In this document: one piece after another, positions 10,270 through 21,000 of the stretch
How the letters are laid out: every line of letters begins with the position of its first letter
How positions within the stretch are numbered: position 1 is the first letter of the stretch
Assembly (NCBI GenBank): GCA_965230215.1
Contig: CBDDKN010000001.1
Coordinates: forward strand, 1,240,001 to 1,304,000
Direction of reading: 5' to 3'
DNA: 64,000 nt
DNA from: RFSX01 sp965230215
GTDB lineage: Bacteria; Bacteroidota; Bacteroidia; Chitinophagales; Saprospiraceae
Notes under the pieces: generated by a model
Databases searched by the model: none
Told to the model about the DNA's origin: nothing
Seen by the model: the letters and a program-made list of their open reading frames with translations, nothing else
Made by a program: the position numbers and the translations under genes

Positions 10270-13200
10270 TTAGTTTTTGATGAAGGTTATATCTCCTACA
10301 AATACCTCTTCATCACCATCCGTATAAGTTATTTTGATATTGTATACGTATACGCCTTGCTGAACAAATTGACCATTTCTGGTTCCGTCCCAGCCATATT
10401 CCTTTTCATTTGGTGCATGTCCTGGTACAGCGTCAAACACGAGGTTACCCCACCTGTCATAAATCCTGAACTCATCAACACTGGACACATATTGGTCAGC
10501 CTGCACAAAGAACCTGTCGTCACCAGTTCCCTGAGTTGCAGTAAATATGTTAGGGATATACACATCCTTTACAAGACGCTCACGTAAGACAACACAGTCC
10601 TCAGAAACACATCCATTGACATCTGTGACGACAGCACAATACTCAGCCACATTCTCCGGATCCACATCAATGGACCAACAAAAGTCAGGAGAACCATTAC
10701 ATATCTCTACCCCATTTTCAGTCCAAACGATATTACTGATTTGCGAAGGATCAAGATTACTCGAAATCTCAAGATTTATGAGCCCAGGACCTTCATCAAT
10801 CTGTCTATCCTCACCGGCGTTGACCTCAAAAACATCCGGTTCTTCTACTACAAGTCCGGCAATGCTCCATTGACATCCAAATTCGTCTTCGACCATAACA
10901 TCATATGTTCCAGGTTCAAGGTTTTCAAACTCAGACTCAGTGCGCCATGTCTGTCCCCCATCGATGGAATACAATAATCCCATACCCGTATCAATTGAAG
11001 TCACGATAATACTTCCTTGATTAGCGTCAGCACACGGAGAGTCACTTACCTCAGCACCAAGTTGAGGCCCGACAACAAGATTTACCTCAATTGAGTCATC
11101 AGGGCAAACAAATCCTTCGAATACATACTTCACTGTATATTGCCCAGGTTCAACATCTGCAGTCCAAGGAAATGTATTTCCAATATAAAACGTCGGTTCG
11201 TCATTAATATAAATCTCTAACAGACTTCCTGAAGACCCCTCTATGTAATCTTCTAAAGCCACCGTTGTACCAAATTCCAGACAAGTAGGCTCATTCGTTT
11301 GAGTTCCCGCAAAAACGGTTTCATAAATATTGATATCGATCTGGCTAAACTGAGGACAGTCCATACTTGGCTCTTCATCAGGATCAAATCTAAATCTGTA
11401 TGAGCCAGTTATTGCTCCTGACAAATCAATAACACCATCATTGATATCTAACTCTGTGTCTACCCCAGTGAATACCTGAGACCATGTCCCTTCAGCAATG
11501 CCAACACTTTCAAGTGTTTTCAAATCAAAGAAACCCTCCGAAGTACAGATATCTGGCGCTTCAAGTAATTCCAGGTTCGGACAGTTACAATCTATCACAG
11601 TAAATTCTGTAACATAGCTTCTTTCATCACAAGTCACCTGACCTGATTCCGTATTAAAGATGAAGAATATGACCTCACCTGGCATTTCCATATCAAAGCA
11701 TATATTGCTGATATCAGAAGCATCTCCATCATATGTAGGATCAGCCGTCCAGCTGCCATCTATTCCAGCAATGTAGTCATTCAAATCAACACATAATTCA
11801 GCCTGAACACTCTCTACATTACATACTGTAGCTTCCGGATTATGGAAAAGCGCTTCAGGTGGTGCTACTATCTCAATCAGAATTTGACCGAAATCAGGAC
11901 ATCCCTGTGGAACTTCATCCAAAGTATACTGAAAGAGATAAAATCCTTCAAGACCGGCAACCTCAAAAGTAGTACCGCCGTCAAGATCAATCTCTGGTAT
12001 GCCATTAACCAGACTCCAACTGCCTTCAGGTGCATTGGCTGGTAGATAATCATTAAGATCAGCTTCCGGTCCATCATTACACAAAGGCGTAGGTGGAATA
12101 AAATCAACTACCGGACAATTACAATTTCTAACTATCACTTCCATCACATAACTAACATTGTCACACGGATTAATGGCAGAGTCAGTAGTATATATAAATG
12201 AGTAGGTGCCAGGATTTAATCCTTCAAAATCAACCTGTGTCTCATCTGCAATCACACCACCATTATATTCTGAAGGTGCCATCCAGCTACCTGATGAACC
12301 TGTAACAAAGTCATCAAAGTTTAATACCGTAGGATACACTGTTATATTGGTGCCATTACAAGCAAACACCTCCGGCTCCACGGATGCTGAAGGCGGATCA
12401 ATAATATTGAGCGTCTGACTAACGCTATTGATACAGTTACCACCTAAAGGATTTGTAAAAGTAAATGTAAACTCATATTCACCCGCTACCCTTCCGTCAG
12501 AAAAAACAGAACCAGCTAACAAGGCAGAATCATCCGGACCTGTAACGCTCCAACTACCTGCTCTACTCTCAGGATTCACGAGGTAATCATTTAATACCAA
12601 TGAACCCCCGGTTGAACATAAGTCCTCCAGTGGATTTAATTCCAATTGTGGACAAGAGCAGTCTATTACCTGGATATCAATAGTCCTTGTAACAGGAGGA
12701 CAAGCTGAATTCGGATCTTCCATAAAATAGAAGAACCTGTATTCATCAATATCAAGGCCGGCGAAAGAAACCACGTTATCTCCATCGATAATAATACTGG
12801 CATCGGCTGCGGACCAAACACCCGGATCTCCACTTGTTACCAAATCATCAAGGTCTAAAAAGTCTGGCCCGTTGCCTGTATCCTCATTGCACACAGTTAC
12901 ATTTGGCTCAAATTCAGCATCCAGAGGTCGGTACACAACAAAACTTACAGTTGAGTCGCGTTGACAACTTGGCAACAAGTCTGGATCTGTGAGCGTGAAG
13001 GTCAATTCATATGTATCTGGAACTGAATTCTCATCAACAAGCAAGACATCATTATCTATGGATACTGAGCCAGGATTGATGCTCCAGACCCCTGGTTCAT
13101 TGGTAATTCGAATTAAACTCAAATCAAAACTATTGTCCTCAGCACAAAAATCAGGTGGGCTGTTTATCGCAACACTTGGACAATTACAATCTTCAATATT

Positions 13201-16200
13201 TATCTCAAAAGGGAAAGATCTGTCTGTACATGGGGCCATCGCTGCATCGGTGGTAAAAGTGTAAACATATGCACCTGGAATCTCTCCTGTAAAATCGATA
13301 TTAGCAGGATCAGATACAGGAAGATTGTTCTCGTCAAACCATTGACCTGATATACCCAATTCAAATACTGTTAGATTAACAACAGTAGACAAACCTCCGT
13401 TGTCTATATTACACGCATTTGTAGATGGCGCCGATAAAGCATCCTCGATTGGATCAAACTGCTCAACGAAAAAAGTATCGGAACCAGAACAAGCTCCAGC
13501 TCCTGATCCAAGCAGGACGTTAAGAATATATTCGCCTCCTGCGCTGACATCAAGTGTCTGCATATTACCTATTACATTTCCAGAACCATCGAGCCATTCG
13601 TAAGTGTCAAAACCTGCTCCCCCATCTAATGCGATAACGTCACCGGTACAAATATTGGCACCGCTAATCTCTGGATTCAACTGTGCATTCTCTTCGATTA
13701 AAAATGAATCTGAATTGAGACATCCTGATTCACTGACTATGGTTAAATTCCAAGTGCCAACCGTGCTGATTATAGCGGTTTGCTCTGTAATCATTTCACC
13801 ATTTGGACCATTCCACAGATAAGCAAATCCTACATCGCCGATTGCTGTGAGCACTGTTTGCGATCCAGGACAAATTGCAGTTGACCCTGTAAAATCAACA
13901 TCTGGAAGCGGATTTACTACAACGTTCAAGCTATCGACTATCTCACAGTCATCTGCTGTCTCAGCCACCAGATAATATGTAGTTGTTGCTAGAGGTGTAT
14001 CTGTGAAGCTGCTGCCGTCCTCCCCATTTGACCAATTGTAGTCCACATAATCGCCATTATTCAGGACATTCACAGTTATCGTAGTTCCCGCACAAATGGT
14101 ATCATTTGGCAATACTTCAAAATCAGGAAGAGGTACTGGAGGCAATTCAAGCTCTTCAAAATCTACACAACCATTGGTTGATACCCCAAGCAATAAATAT
14201 GTTCCATATTCTTCTGCCAGATAACTGATATTATCTCCAAATTGCTGCGCCACCAATTCTGCTTCAAGGATCGTCGTACCATCAAAGATCCAATCTCCTT
14301 CAGCGTCAAAGAATAATTGAAAATTGACCATCAATCCATCACCGTCATAACCTGACAGCAAGAATGCGGTACCAAAACATTCGTCAACTTCAAGCGTCAA
14401 GTCAGGCCCATTATCAACAGTCAGTTCCGTCTCAGTCGTGTACTCACAACCATAGTCATCTATGACAGTACCAAAAATCGTATACGTTCTTGCACTGGAT
14501 TCCTCCTCGTTAATAATAAGATTCTGATCATTATCCCCGTTCTCAAAATCCAAACCTCCCGGACTGGCTTGCCACAAGAATTCGTATGGCCCAGTACCAG
14601 CTGATTCAAATTCCAGAATCAATTCTGGCAGGTCTTCTATTCCATCTTTACAAACTCCGATATAAGGATTGATAATTTCTGGATACAATGGTTCTATGAC
14701 TTCATACTCAATCAACTCCTCTTTCATACAGCCAAATTGATCCGTGACCTGCAACAGTATCTCATACTCACCTGGCAGTAAATCCGGATCTAGCGGTAAT
14801 TCTATGCTTGGATCAGTTGAACCATCCTCCCAAAGGTATTCATAAGGGCCACCATCTCCTCCAGTAACCAGGGGTTCAACCTCCTGTGGCATTTGATAAC
14901 AGAGATAATAAGGATCTTCTCCTTCAATCTCAATTTCAGGATAAACGATGACTTCGATTAGTGTCCTTGGACCTTCACATATAGAAGATGGATCATTGGC
15001 ATATGCTTCATAATATACTATCTCTACATCATCACCTTCATTTTCAATTTGATCAGCTATCACGCCTTGTCCACCCGGGAACTCCCAGTCACTGGCTCCT
15101 GAAGTATTGCCTTCTTCCAAGACCTCAACAATAATATCTACATCCGATCCATCCTCAGTAACCAAAGGTATATTCAAAACACCCCCACTACAGAGTTCTG
15201 CATCTTCTGCCAATATAAATACAAGCGAAGTACAGTCTAGCTGAGCATTAAAGGTCACAGGTTGGTCACCTGAACAAGAGTTGTTACTCCAACACCCAGT
15301 CTGTCCATCGGCCATTGTAAAGATGTGAACTTTAAGATCTGTAACATCAGCATCTGCACAATCAGCTATATCATCAAGCTCACCAACCATTAGGTCAAAA
15401 CAAAATTCAACATCCTGGGTACTGCCACATGAAGCAGGAAGCCCCCACATTGTATTAGGGTTTCCATCGTTGGCACAGCCTCCACCAGGAGAAACCGACC
15501 ACCATCCTCCTGGTAGTATATCTCCCTGAGTGAGAGTGCCTGGACCAAACTCCAACCCAAGCCCATAAGGTGTATTTATTATCCCAAGAATAGAAGACGG
15601 CGCATTATATTCTACCTCGCCTTCATCTAGCCAGAACCAACTGCCGCTCGGCCCTTGTGCATCCAAAGGCATCGCCTCCAAATCCCAGCCTCCTCCAACA
15701 GTTGGAATAATTCCCTGAATCCATTGACAATTATTTCCCTGTCCAATTGGATCCACTGTGAAGCTTACATCATAACAGAAGTTTACAACCTCTCCTGGAC
15801 AATATGGTCCATAAGGATCAGCGTCAGGATATTCAGGTCTTGTCGGTTCAATCTCACCATCTGAACACTCAACTTGACTCTCATCAGTTGATACACATAA
15901 CTCAAATTCACCAGGATCACCTCCTCCTCCAGATGAAACTTCTATGAAATACATCTGATTTCCACTTACCGCAGTTTCTACAATATCTCCTGATGCAACA
16001 TCTGCACACCCAACCAAAACACTACCTGAACACTCTGCCTGAATTATCGTGATAATTGGATCAACGTTCCCCCCTCCTATATCATTCACTACCACTGACA
16101 TTTCCGTGGCCAAATCATCGGTTTCTACAACAAACCATACGCCTCCAGTTCCACAATCAGAATCACATGCAAATTCATTACAGCCTTCTACACATTCTTC

Positions 16201-17736
16201 ACCCGCTCCAGTTGAAGGAGCTATAGTCTCACCATCACCACAAGACTCTCCAAATAAACAACCGGTGATAGGAGTAGCTGATAAATCGAATGTACCACAT
16301 CCTCCATTACTTGATGTAATATGTATATAGTGTGTCTCAGCACCACAATTTGGTATTTCAAATGTATAACTACCTGCACCTCCACAATAAGGTTCATTTA
16401 ACAATAATAGACCACTACAATCACCTTCATATATCTCTATCCCGATAGAACCAGACATGTCTACATTGTTGAAATTGTAGATTGTTCCTTCTCCATCAAC
16501 AAAGTTGACATACCAAACACCCGTTTCTGATCCGCCACAATCATCTAATCCTTCTATCTGACCACAACAGGTATTAAAAATACCATCGTCAAACTGTATC
16601 GCATCAGAACAAGCATCATTAACAGGAGGTTCATTCATTGTTATATCAAAATCAAATGATCCCCCACCTGTATTCAGTGATGCAGCTATATAATATGTTT
16701 CATTGCCACTTACAGGGATATTTGTATCTCCGGTAATACATGTTGACACAGGACCTCCACATGAGCCTTCTACCAACAATAGCTCTAGGTTAGAGCTTAA
16801 ATCAGTCAAATCAATACTGACTGTTTCTGATGTGGTTGAAAAAGTAAACCATACAGTAGGATTTACATCAAAATCACATGATGATCCAAAGTTGCTTGAT
16901 TCGGGGCAAGCTCCAGAGCTGTCTCCATTGACGGTTTCAGCCGAACAAGTAGATGATGGCGTAATATCTTCAGCATCGTCACATGCATCATTGGCAACAC
17001 TGGCAGCTGTCTCAGTGAAACTCAGATCAAAGGTTCCATTGTTACCAAAATCTGAACCGACCTGAACATAATAAGTACCAGCCGGCAAACAATCGGTAAC
17101 AAGTGTAGAAGAACACTCTTCCAAAATCAATAATCCACAACTACTGAATAAGCCTATCACAGGATCCACAATAGATCCTGATACAGATATTTCAAATGCA
17201 GAAAGATCATTTCCAATATCATATGAATACCAAACACTCGCATTTCCATCAGAACCACATAAGGGAAAATCTGAATCAGAACAAAAGTTGTCTAGGCCAG
17301 ATCCGCCACCTGTAACATCTATTGCGTCACTACAAAGGTCATTTGGTGCTGCTGCTGGCGTATCAATTGTGAAGTCTCCATTAACAAGTATATAGTAGGT
17401 TTCAGTAGGATCTGCTGCAACGATAATTCCGTTTCCACATCCATCAATATAATTCAGAGAACCACAACTTCCTTCAAACAAGTTGTAATCTGTACCTGAA
17501 ATGGTGAATTCCTGAAGGGCATCTCCAGTAGTAAAGGTATACCATGTGCCATCAAGCCCAATCATACATGCCACTGCATCAGCAGGGTCTGGCGTATCTC
17601 CTGGATCTCCGGTATCGGATTCAGAATCTCCGCAGTTAATCATACCCAAATCATAGGCATCAGGGCATAAGTCTTGTGAAATCAGTGAAAAACCACTGAA
17701 TAAAAAAAGTGTTATTAGGTATATTTTGGCCATCAT
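10270..17736 (-). CDS. Giant T9SS-secreted protein with PPC-like head and four ~180-aa tandem repeats
   Basis: The open frame extends upstream to a TTG at 17775, but I chose the ATG at 17736 (product about 2488 aa) because it directly opens a signal peptide (MMAKIYLITLFLFSGFSLIS). The N-terminal 650 residues hold several PPC-like domains with the pattern 'N..C..A........W' and '..YYI.V'. Next comes a module containing FCYDVSFTVDP, QWIQGIIP and GGGWDLEA, also present in the 2906-aa paralog, then PKD/Ig domains. About four copies of a 180-residue repeat beginning C.CP follow. A SprB-like stretch (GLLYSIDGGQTW) and the type B T9SS domain (VYIPNIF, IYDRWGNLVF, WDGTRNG, GVYVYNIKI) end the protein. 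Extracellular adhesin or matrix component is inferred. A terminator follows. Confidence 0.9.
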   Translation of the reverse strand: MMAKIYLITLFLFSGFSLISQDLCPDAYDLGMINCGDSESDTGDPGDTPDPADAVACMIGLDGTWYTFTTGDALQEFTISGTDYNLFEGSCGSLNYIDGCGNGIIVAADPTETYYILVNGDFTIDTPAAAPNDLCSDAIDVTGGGSGLDNFCSDSDFPLCGSDGNASVWYSYDIGNDLSAFEISVSGSIVDPVIGLFSSCGLLILEECSSTLVTDCLPAGTYYVQVGSDFGNNGTFDLSFTETAASVANDACDDAEDITPSSTCSAETVNGDSSGACPESSNFGSSCDFDVNPTVWFTFSTTSETVSIDLTDLSSNLELLLVEGSCGGPVSTCITGDTNIPVSGNETYYIAASLNTGGGSFDFDITMNEPPVNDACSDAIQFDDGIFNTCCGQIEGLDDCGGSETGVWYVNFVDGEGTIYNFNNVDMSGSIGIEIYEGDCSGLLLLNEPYCGGAGSYTFEIPNCGAETHYIHITSSNGGCGTFDLSATPITGCLFGESCGDGETIAPSTGAGEECVEGCNEFACDSDCGTGGVWFVVETDDLATEMSVVVNDIGGGNVDPIITIIQAECSGSVLVGCADVASGDIVETAVSGNQMYFIEVSSGGGGDPGEFELCVSTDESQVECSDGEIEPTRPEYPDADPYGPYCPGEVVNFCYDVSFTVDPIGQGNNCQWIQGIIPTVGGGWDLEAMPLDAQGPSGSWFWLDEGEVEYNAPSSILGIINTPYGLGLEFGPGTLTQGDILPGGWWSVSPGGGCANDGNPNTMWGLPASCGSTQDVEFCFDLMVGELDDIADCADADVTDLKVHIFTMADGQTGCWSNNSCSGDQPVTFNAQLDCTSLVFILAEDAELCSGGVLNIPLVTEDGSDVDIIVEVLEEGNTSGASDWEFPGGQGVIADQIENEGDDVEIVYYEAYANDPSSICEGPRTLIEVIVYPEIEIEGEDPYYLCYQMPQEVEPLVTGGDGGPYEYLWEDGSTDPSIELPLDPDLLPGEYEILLQVTDQFGCMKEELIEYEVIEPLYPEIINPYIGVCKDGIEDLPELILEFESAGTGPYEFLWQASPGGLDFENGDNDQNLIINEEESSARTYTIFGTVIDDYGCEYTTETELTVDNGPDLTLEVDECFGTAFLLSGYDGDGLMVNFQLFFDAEGDWIFDGTTILEAELVAQQFGDNISYLAEEYGTYLLLGVSTNGCVDFEELELPPVPLPDFEVLPNDTICAGTTITVNVLNNGDYVDYNWSNGEDGSSFTDTPLATTTYYLVAETADDCEIVDSLNVVVNPLPDVDFTGSTAICPGSQTVLTAIGDVGFAYLWNGPNGEMITEQTAIISTVGTWNLTIVSESGCLNSDSFLIEENAQLNPEISGANICTGDVIALDGGAGFDTYEWLDGSGNVIGNMQTLDVSAGGEYILNVLLGSGAGACSGSDTFFVEQFDPIEDALSAPSTNACNIDNGGLSTVVNLTVFELGISGQWFDENNLPVSDPANIDFTGEIPGAYVYTFTTDAAMAPCTDRSFPFEINIEDCNCPSVAINSPPDFCAEDNSFDLSLIRITNEPGVWSINPGSVSIDNDVLLVDENSVPDTYELTFTLTDPDLLPSCQRDSTVSFVVYRPLDAEFEPNVTVCNEDTGNGPDFLDLDDLVTSGDPGVWSAADASIIIDGDNVVSFAGLDIDEYRFFYFMEDPNSACPPVTRTIDIQVIDCSCPQLELNPLEDLCSTGGSLVLNDYLVNPESRAGSWSVTGPDDSALLAGSVFSDGRVAGEYEFTFTFTNPLGGNCINSVSQTLNIIDPPSASVEPEVFACNGTNITVYPTVLNFDDFVTGSSGSWMAPSEYNGGVIADETQVDFEGLNPGTYSFIYTTDSAINPCDNVSYVMEVIVRNCNCPVVDFIPPTPLCNDGPEADLNDYLPANAPEGSWSLVNGIPEIDLDGGTTFEVAGLEGFYLFQYTLDEVPQGCPDFGQILIEIVAPPEALFHNPEATVCNVESVQAELCVDLNDYIAGIDGSWTADPTYDGDASDISNICFDMEMPGEVIFFIFNTESGQVTCDERSYVTEFTVIDCNCPNLELLEAPDICTSEGFFDLKTLESVGIAEGTWSQVFTGVDTELDINDGVIDLSGAITGSYRFRFDPDEEPSMDCPQFSQIDINIYETVFAGTQTNEPTCLEFGTTVALEDYIEGSSGSLLEIYINDEPTFYIGNTFPWTADVEPGQYTVKYVFEGFVCPDDSIEVNLVVGPQLGAEVSDSPCADANQGSIIVTSIDTGMGLLYSIDGGQTWRTESEFENLEPGTYDVMVEDEFGCQWSIAGLVVEEPDVFEVNAGEDRQIDEGPGLINLEISSNLDPSQISNIVWTENGVEICNGSPDFCWSIDVDPENVAEYCAVVTDVNGCVSEDCVVLRERLVKDVYIPNIFTATQGTGDDRFFVQADQYVSSVDEFRIYDRWGNLVFDAVPGHAPNEKEYGWDGTRNGQFVQQGVYVYNIKITYTDGDEEVFVGDITFIKN

Positions 17737-17839
17737 CCTCAGTTTAACTCCAATTTTTCTTTGGAGATTCTCCAATCATTCAGTACAAATTAACTACTGA
17801 ACTTGGGTGTCCCATAATAATTATTTCAAAGCAATCGAT

Positions 17840-17847
17840 CAAATTTA
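17840..17847 (-). promoter_or_regulatory. Candidate -7 box upstream of the PPC/180-aa repeat gene
   Basis: On the minus strand this reads TAAATTTG, matching the Bacteroidota -7 consensus TAnnTTTG, about 100 bp upstream of the chosen ATG. The flanking 11-mer (plus strand GATCAAATTTA) recurs upstream of the paralogous gene at 26937. No convincing -33 TTTG was found at the expected distance, so this is tentative. Confidence 0.4.
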
Positions 17848-17962
17848 GCGATTCGCGCCGCAATTCATGATTATATGATACTTTTTGATCTTTAAAACGC
17901 TGTTTTTACCAATATTTCTGTAATTGTCATATTGCCAGCGAAACCTATATGAATTTAGGGAA

Positions 17963-17997
17963 TAAAAAAAAGCATTCATCCCAACGATGAATGCTTT
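17963..17997 (-). terminator. Intrinsic terminator after the 2906-aa exoprotein gene
   Basis: A perfect 12-bp stem (AAAGCATTCATC / GATGAATGCTTT) encloses a 5-nt loop. On the minus strand it is followed by a run of eight T. It lies about 60 bp beyond the stop of the minus-strand gene ending at 18058. Confidence 0.85.
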
Positions 17998-18057
17998 ACG
18001 CACACTCTCAAAATTATTTATCTTAGAATAAGTTTCTTCTATCTGATTATCAGCGGT

Positions 18058-21000
18058 TTAGCGCATTAATGTCACCTCTCCTCCGAATTCATGCAATTCG
18101 CCAAATCTGTCAACAACAACCACGTGGTAAGTATAAACGGCAGGCATTACATCTCTTTGCAACCATGTACCGTCCCAACCCTCATCACTGTTGTTTGGCT
18201 CGTGCTCTTCTCTACCTTCAAAAACAATGCCACCCCAGCGATCAAATATCCTAAATGACTGTACAGCCACCACATTTTCGTTGGATTGGACGAAAAACAT
18301 GTCATTATTACTGTATGATCCAGGCATAAATACATTGGCCATATATACCTTAACCTCCAGTAATTCCTTGATAGTTACACAATCTGTATCAGAACAACCA
18401 TTGATATCTGTGACTGTTACACAAAAAGTGGCTTCTTCAAATACATCAACTTCAATATTGTAACAATCGTCTACCCCACCAGAACAAATAATCTCTCCAT
18501 CACTCTCCCAAACAATGCTTACAATTTCCTCATCTAAGGCATCTGTCATGAGCATAAGTGGATATAAATCCTCGGAATATTCTATCTCAGCATCATCTCC
18601 AGCCCAGACATTCAAGCTGACAGGGGCATTTATTACAAGATCACTTAGCTGATGAACACAACCATTCCCATCTTCCATTATAACGGAATATGATCCTGCA
18701 TCCAATCCGGTAAACATCGAATCCTCTGTCCACGATGCTCCATTATCAATGGAGTAAAGGTAATTGCCATCACCCCCATTTTGGTTAAATATCATGATTG
18801 CTCCCTCTCCAGGATTTTCGCAATCAAAGGCTTCTGTTTCAGCTTCAAAATATATTTCCTGAATATTATCCGTAACCATTACCTGATCACTTACAATACA
18901 TTGGGTTGCATTATCTGTGACCACTAACTCATACAAACCTTCTGTTTCTACCGAAATAATACTGCTTTGCTGTGCTAAGACCTCACCTGTGGTAAGGTTT
19001 ATCCATTCATAGCTTATGTCGGCTCCAGTAGAACTTTGATCTCCGCCAATTGACTGTGAAGTATTGCTACAGTCAAGAACCACATCCTCTCCAGCATCAG
19101 CGACTGGCAATTCATAAATCATGACGCTCACAACGGATGAAGAAGATTCGCATGGCGCGTCTGGCATTACACTGTATTCAAATTCATACAAACCTGACGG
19201 CAATGATTCTATCATCAAACGCGCGTTCAATGCATCATAAGCTGAAGCTGGGGCCAATTCATCTGAAACATCTCTCCACTCCCCTCCAAGATCAGCATTC
19301 ATCAATGCTGAAGCCAAATCCAAATCAGAAGACTCACCAATACAGTACTCGTAGTAACTTCCAACACCAGCACTAGCTGATGATGATATCGAAATGCTCA
19401 GCTGATTATTCTGAGGGCATGAACTCGCAGGAGTTACATCAGGATTGTATTGGAATACATAATCACCAGCAGCTACTCCTTCTATTTCAATTAAATTGTT
19501 ATTTACATTTATTAGCTCCGGACCTGAAACATATTCCCACTCACCGTTTACTGTCCCATTGGTTTTATAATCATTAAGATTTATAAAATTATCTGAGTTA
19601 CAGAAAGCAGGAGGACTTAAGAGTTCAAGGTTTGGACAAGAGCAATCTCTCACTCTAACCTCAAGGTCTCCAAATTTTTCCTCACATGGCTCAACAGCTT
19701 CATTTGTAGTATACCTGAAGACATAAATATCACCGCCATTTGTGCCTGAAAAACAGACATTGGATGGATCAGAAAAATCTCCTGTGAAATTTGATGGCGC
19801 TTCCCATATTCCTGAAGCACCAGAAACAAAATCATTTAGATCTATACATTCATCAGCTATAGAGCTGAATTGATTACATACTTCAACTGAAGGCACTACA
19901 GATACATCAACTGATGGATTGATGTTGATACTCAATTGATCGCTATCAGGGCAACCTACTGGAATATTACCGCTTAGGGTATATGCAAAAACATACTCCC
20001 CGGCCATCACGCCATCAGCATCTACTTCTGCCTGATTTATACTGACCGTTTGAGGTCCATCAAGCTGAGTCCAAGTACCGGCCTGAACACCATTTAACAA
20101 ATATTCATCCAATACAATTGTCGAAGATTCATTACAGAAATCCTCCGGACTTGAAAAGGCAATTACAGGACAGATGCAATTTTCTACAGTTACCAAGAGC
20201 GAAGATGCCACATCATCACAAGGCAATTGAGCTGTTTCACTTGTGTAGATAAACTCATACACGTCTGCATCTACACCTTCAAAACTAACTACGTTATCAC
20301 CATCTATAATAAGGCTTCCATCTACAGACCTCCAACTACCTGCTGCTCCTGTAACAAAGTCATCAAGATCAATCGATACGGGTGCAAATCCTGAGTCGTC
20401 TGCATTACACGCCAGAAAATCCGGCTCGACTTCTATACTTGGCGGATTGACAATCTCAAAGTCCACACTTACAGAATTGGTACACAGAGAAGGCAAGTTT
20501 CCGTCTGAGAATGTAAAGCTTATGGTATAAACACCGCCTGGTGTCTGATCAGATATAGACAACTCAGATGCCGGGCTTATGTCAAAAAAGCTCTCTGATG
20601 CCGCAGGTGTAATCGCCCATTCCCCTTCCAGTTCAGCAGTAAGATATGGCATCAAGTCCATTGTACCTTCATCCGAACACAGTTCAGGAAGTGGAGACAA
20701 ACTCAATTGAGGACATACACAATCATCCAGTTCAACTGTTAAAATATATTCAACATCTTCACAAGGTGCAATACCGGTATTCGTACGATAAACAATCTCA
20801 TAAGATCCTGCTTGAAGTCCTTCAAATGAAACCACATTGTCTGAATCTACTTCCAGATTTGCATCAGCTGGAATCCATTCCCCATCATCACCGGAAACAA
20901 AATATTCATCAAGATCTATTTCTGAAGGCAAGGATCCTATATAATTATTACAAAGTTCAGCGAAATCAATTATTACCGCTTCTGGTTGTTCATATATGCT

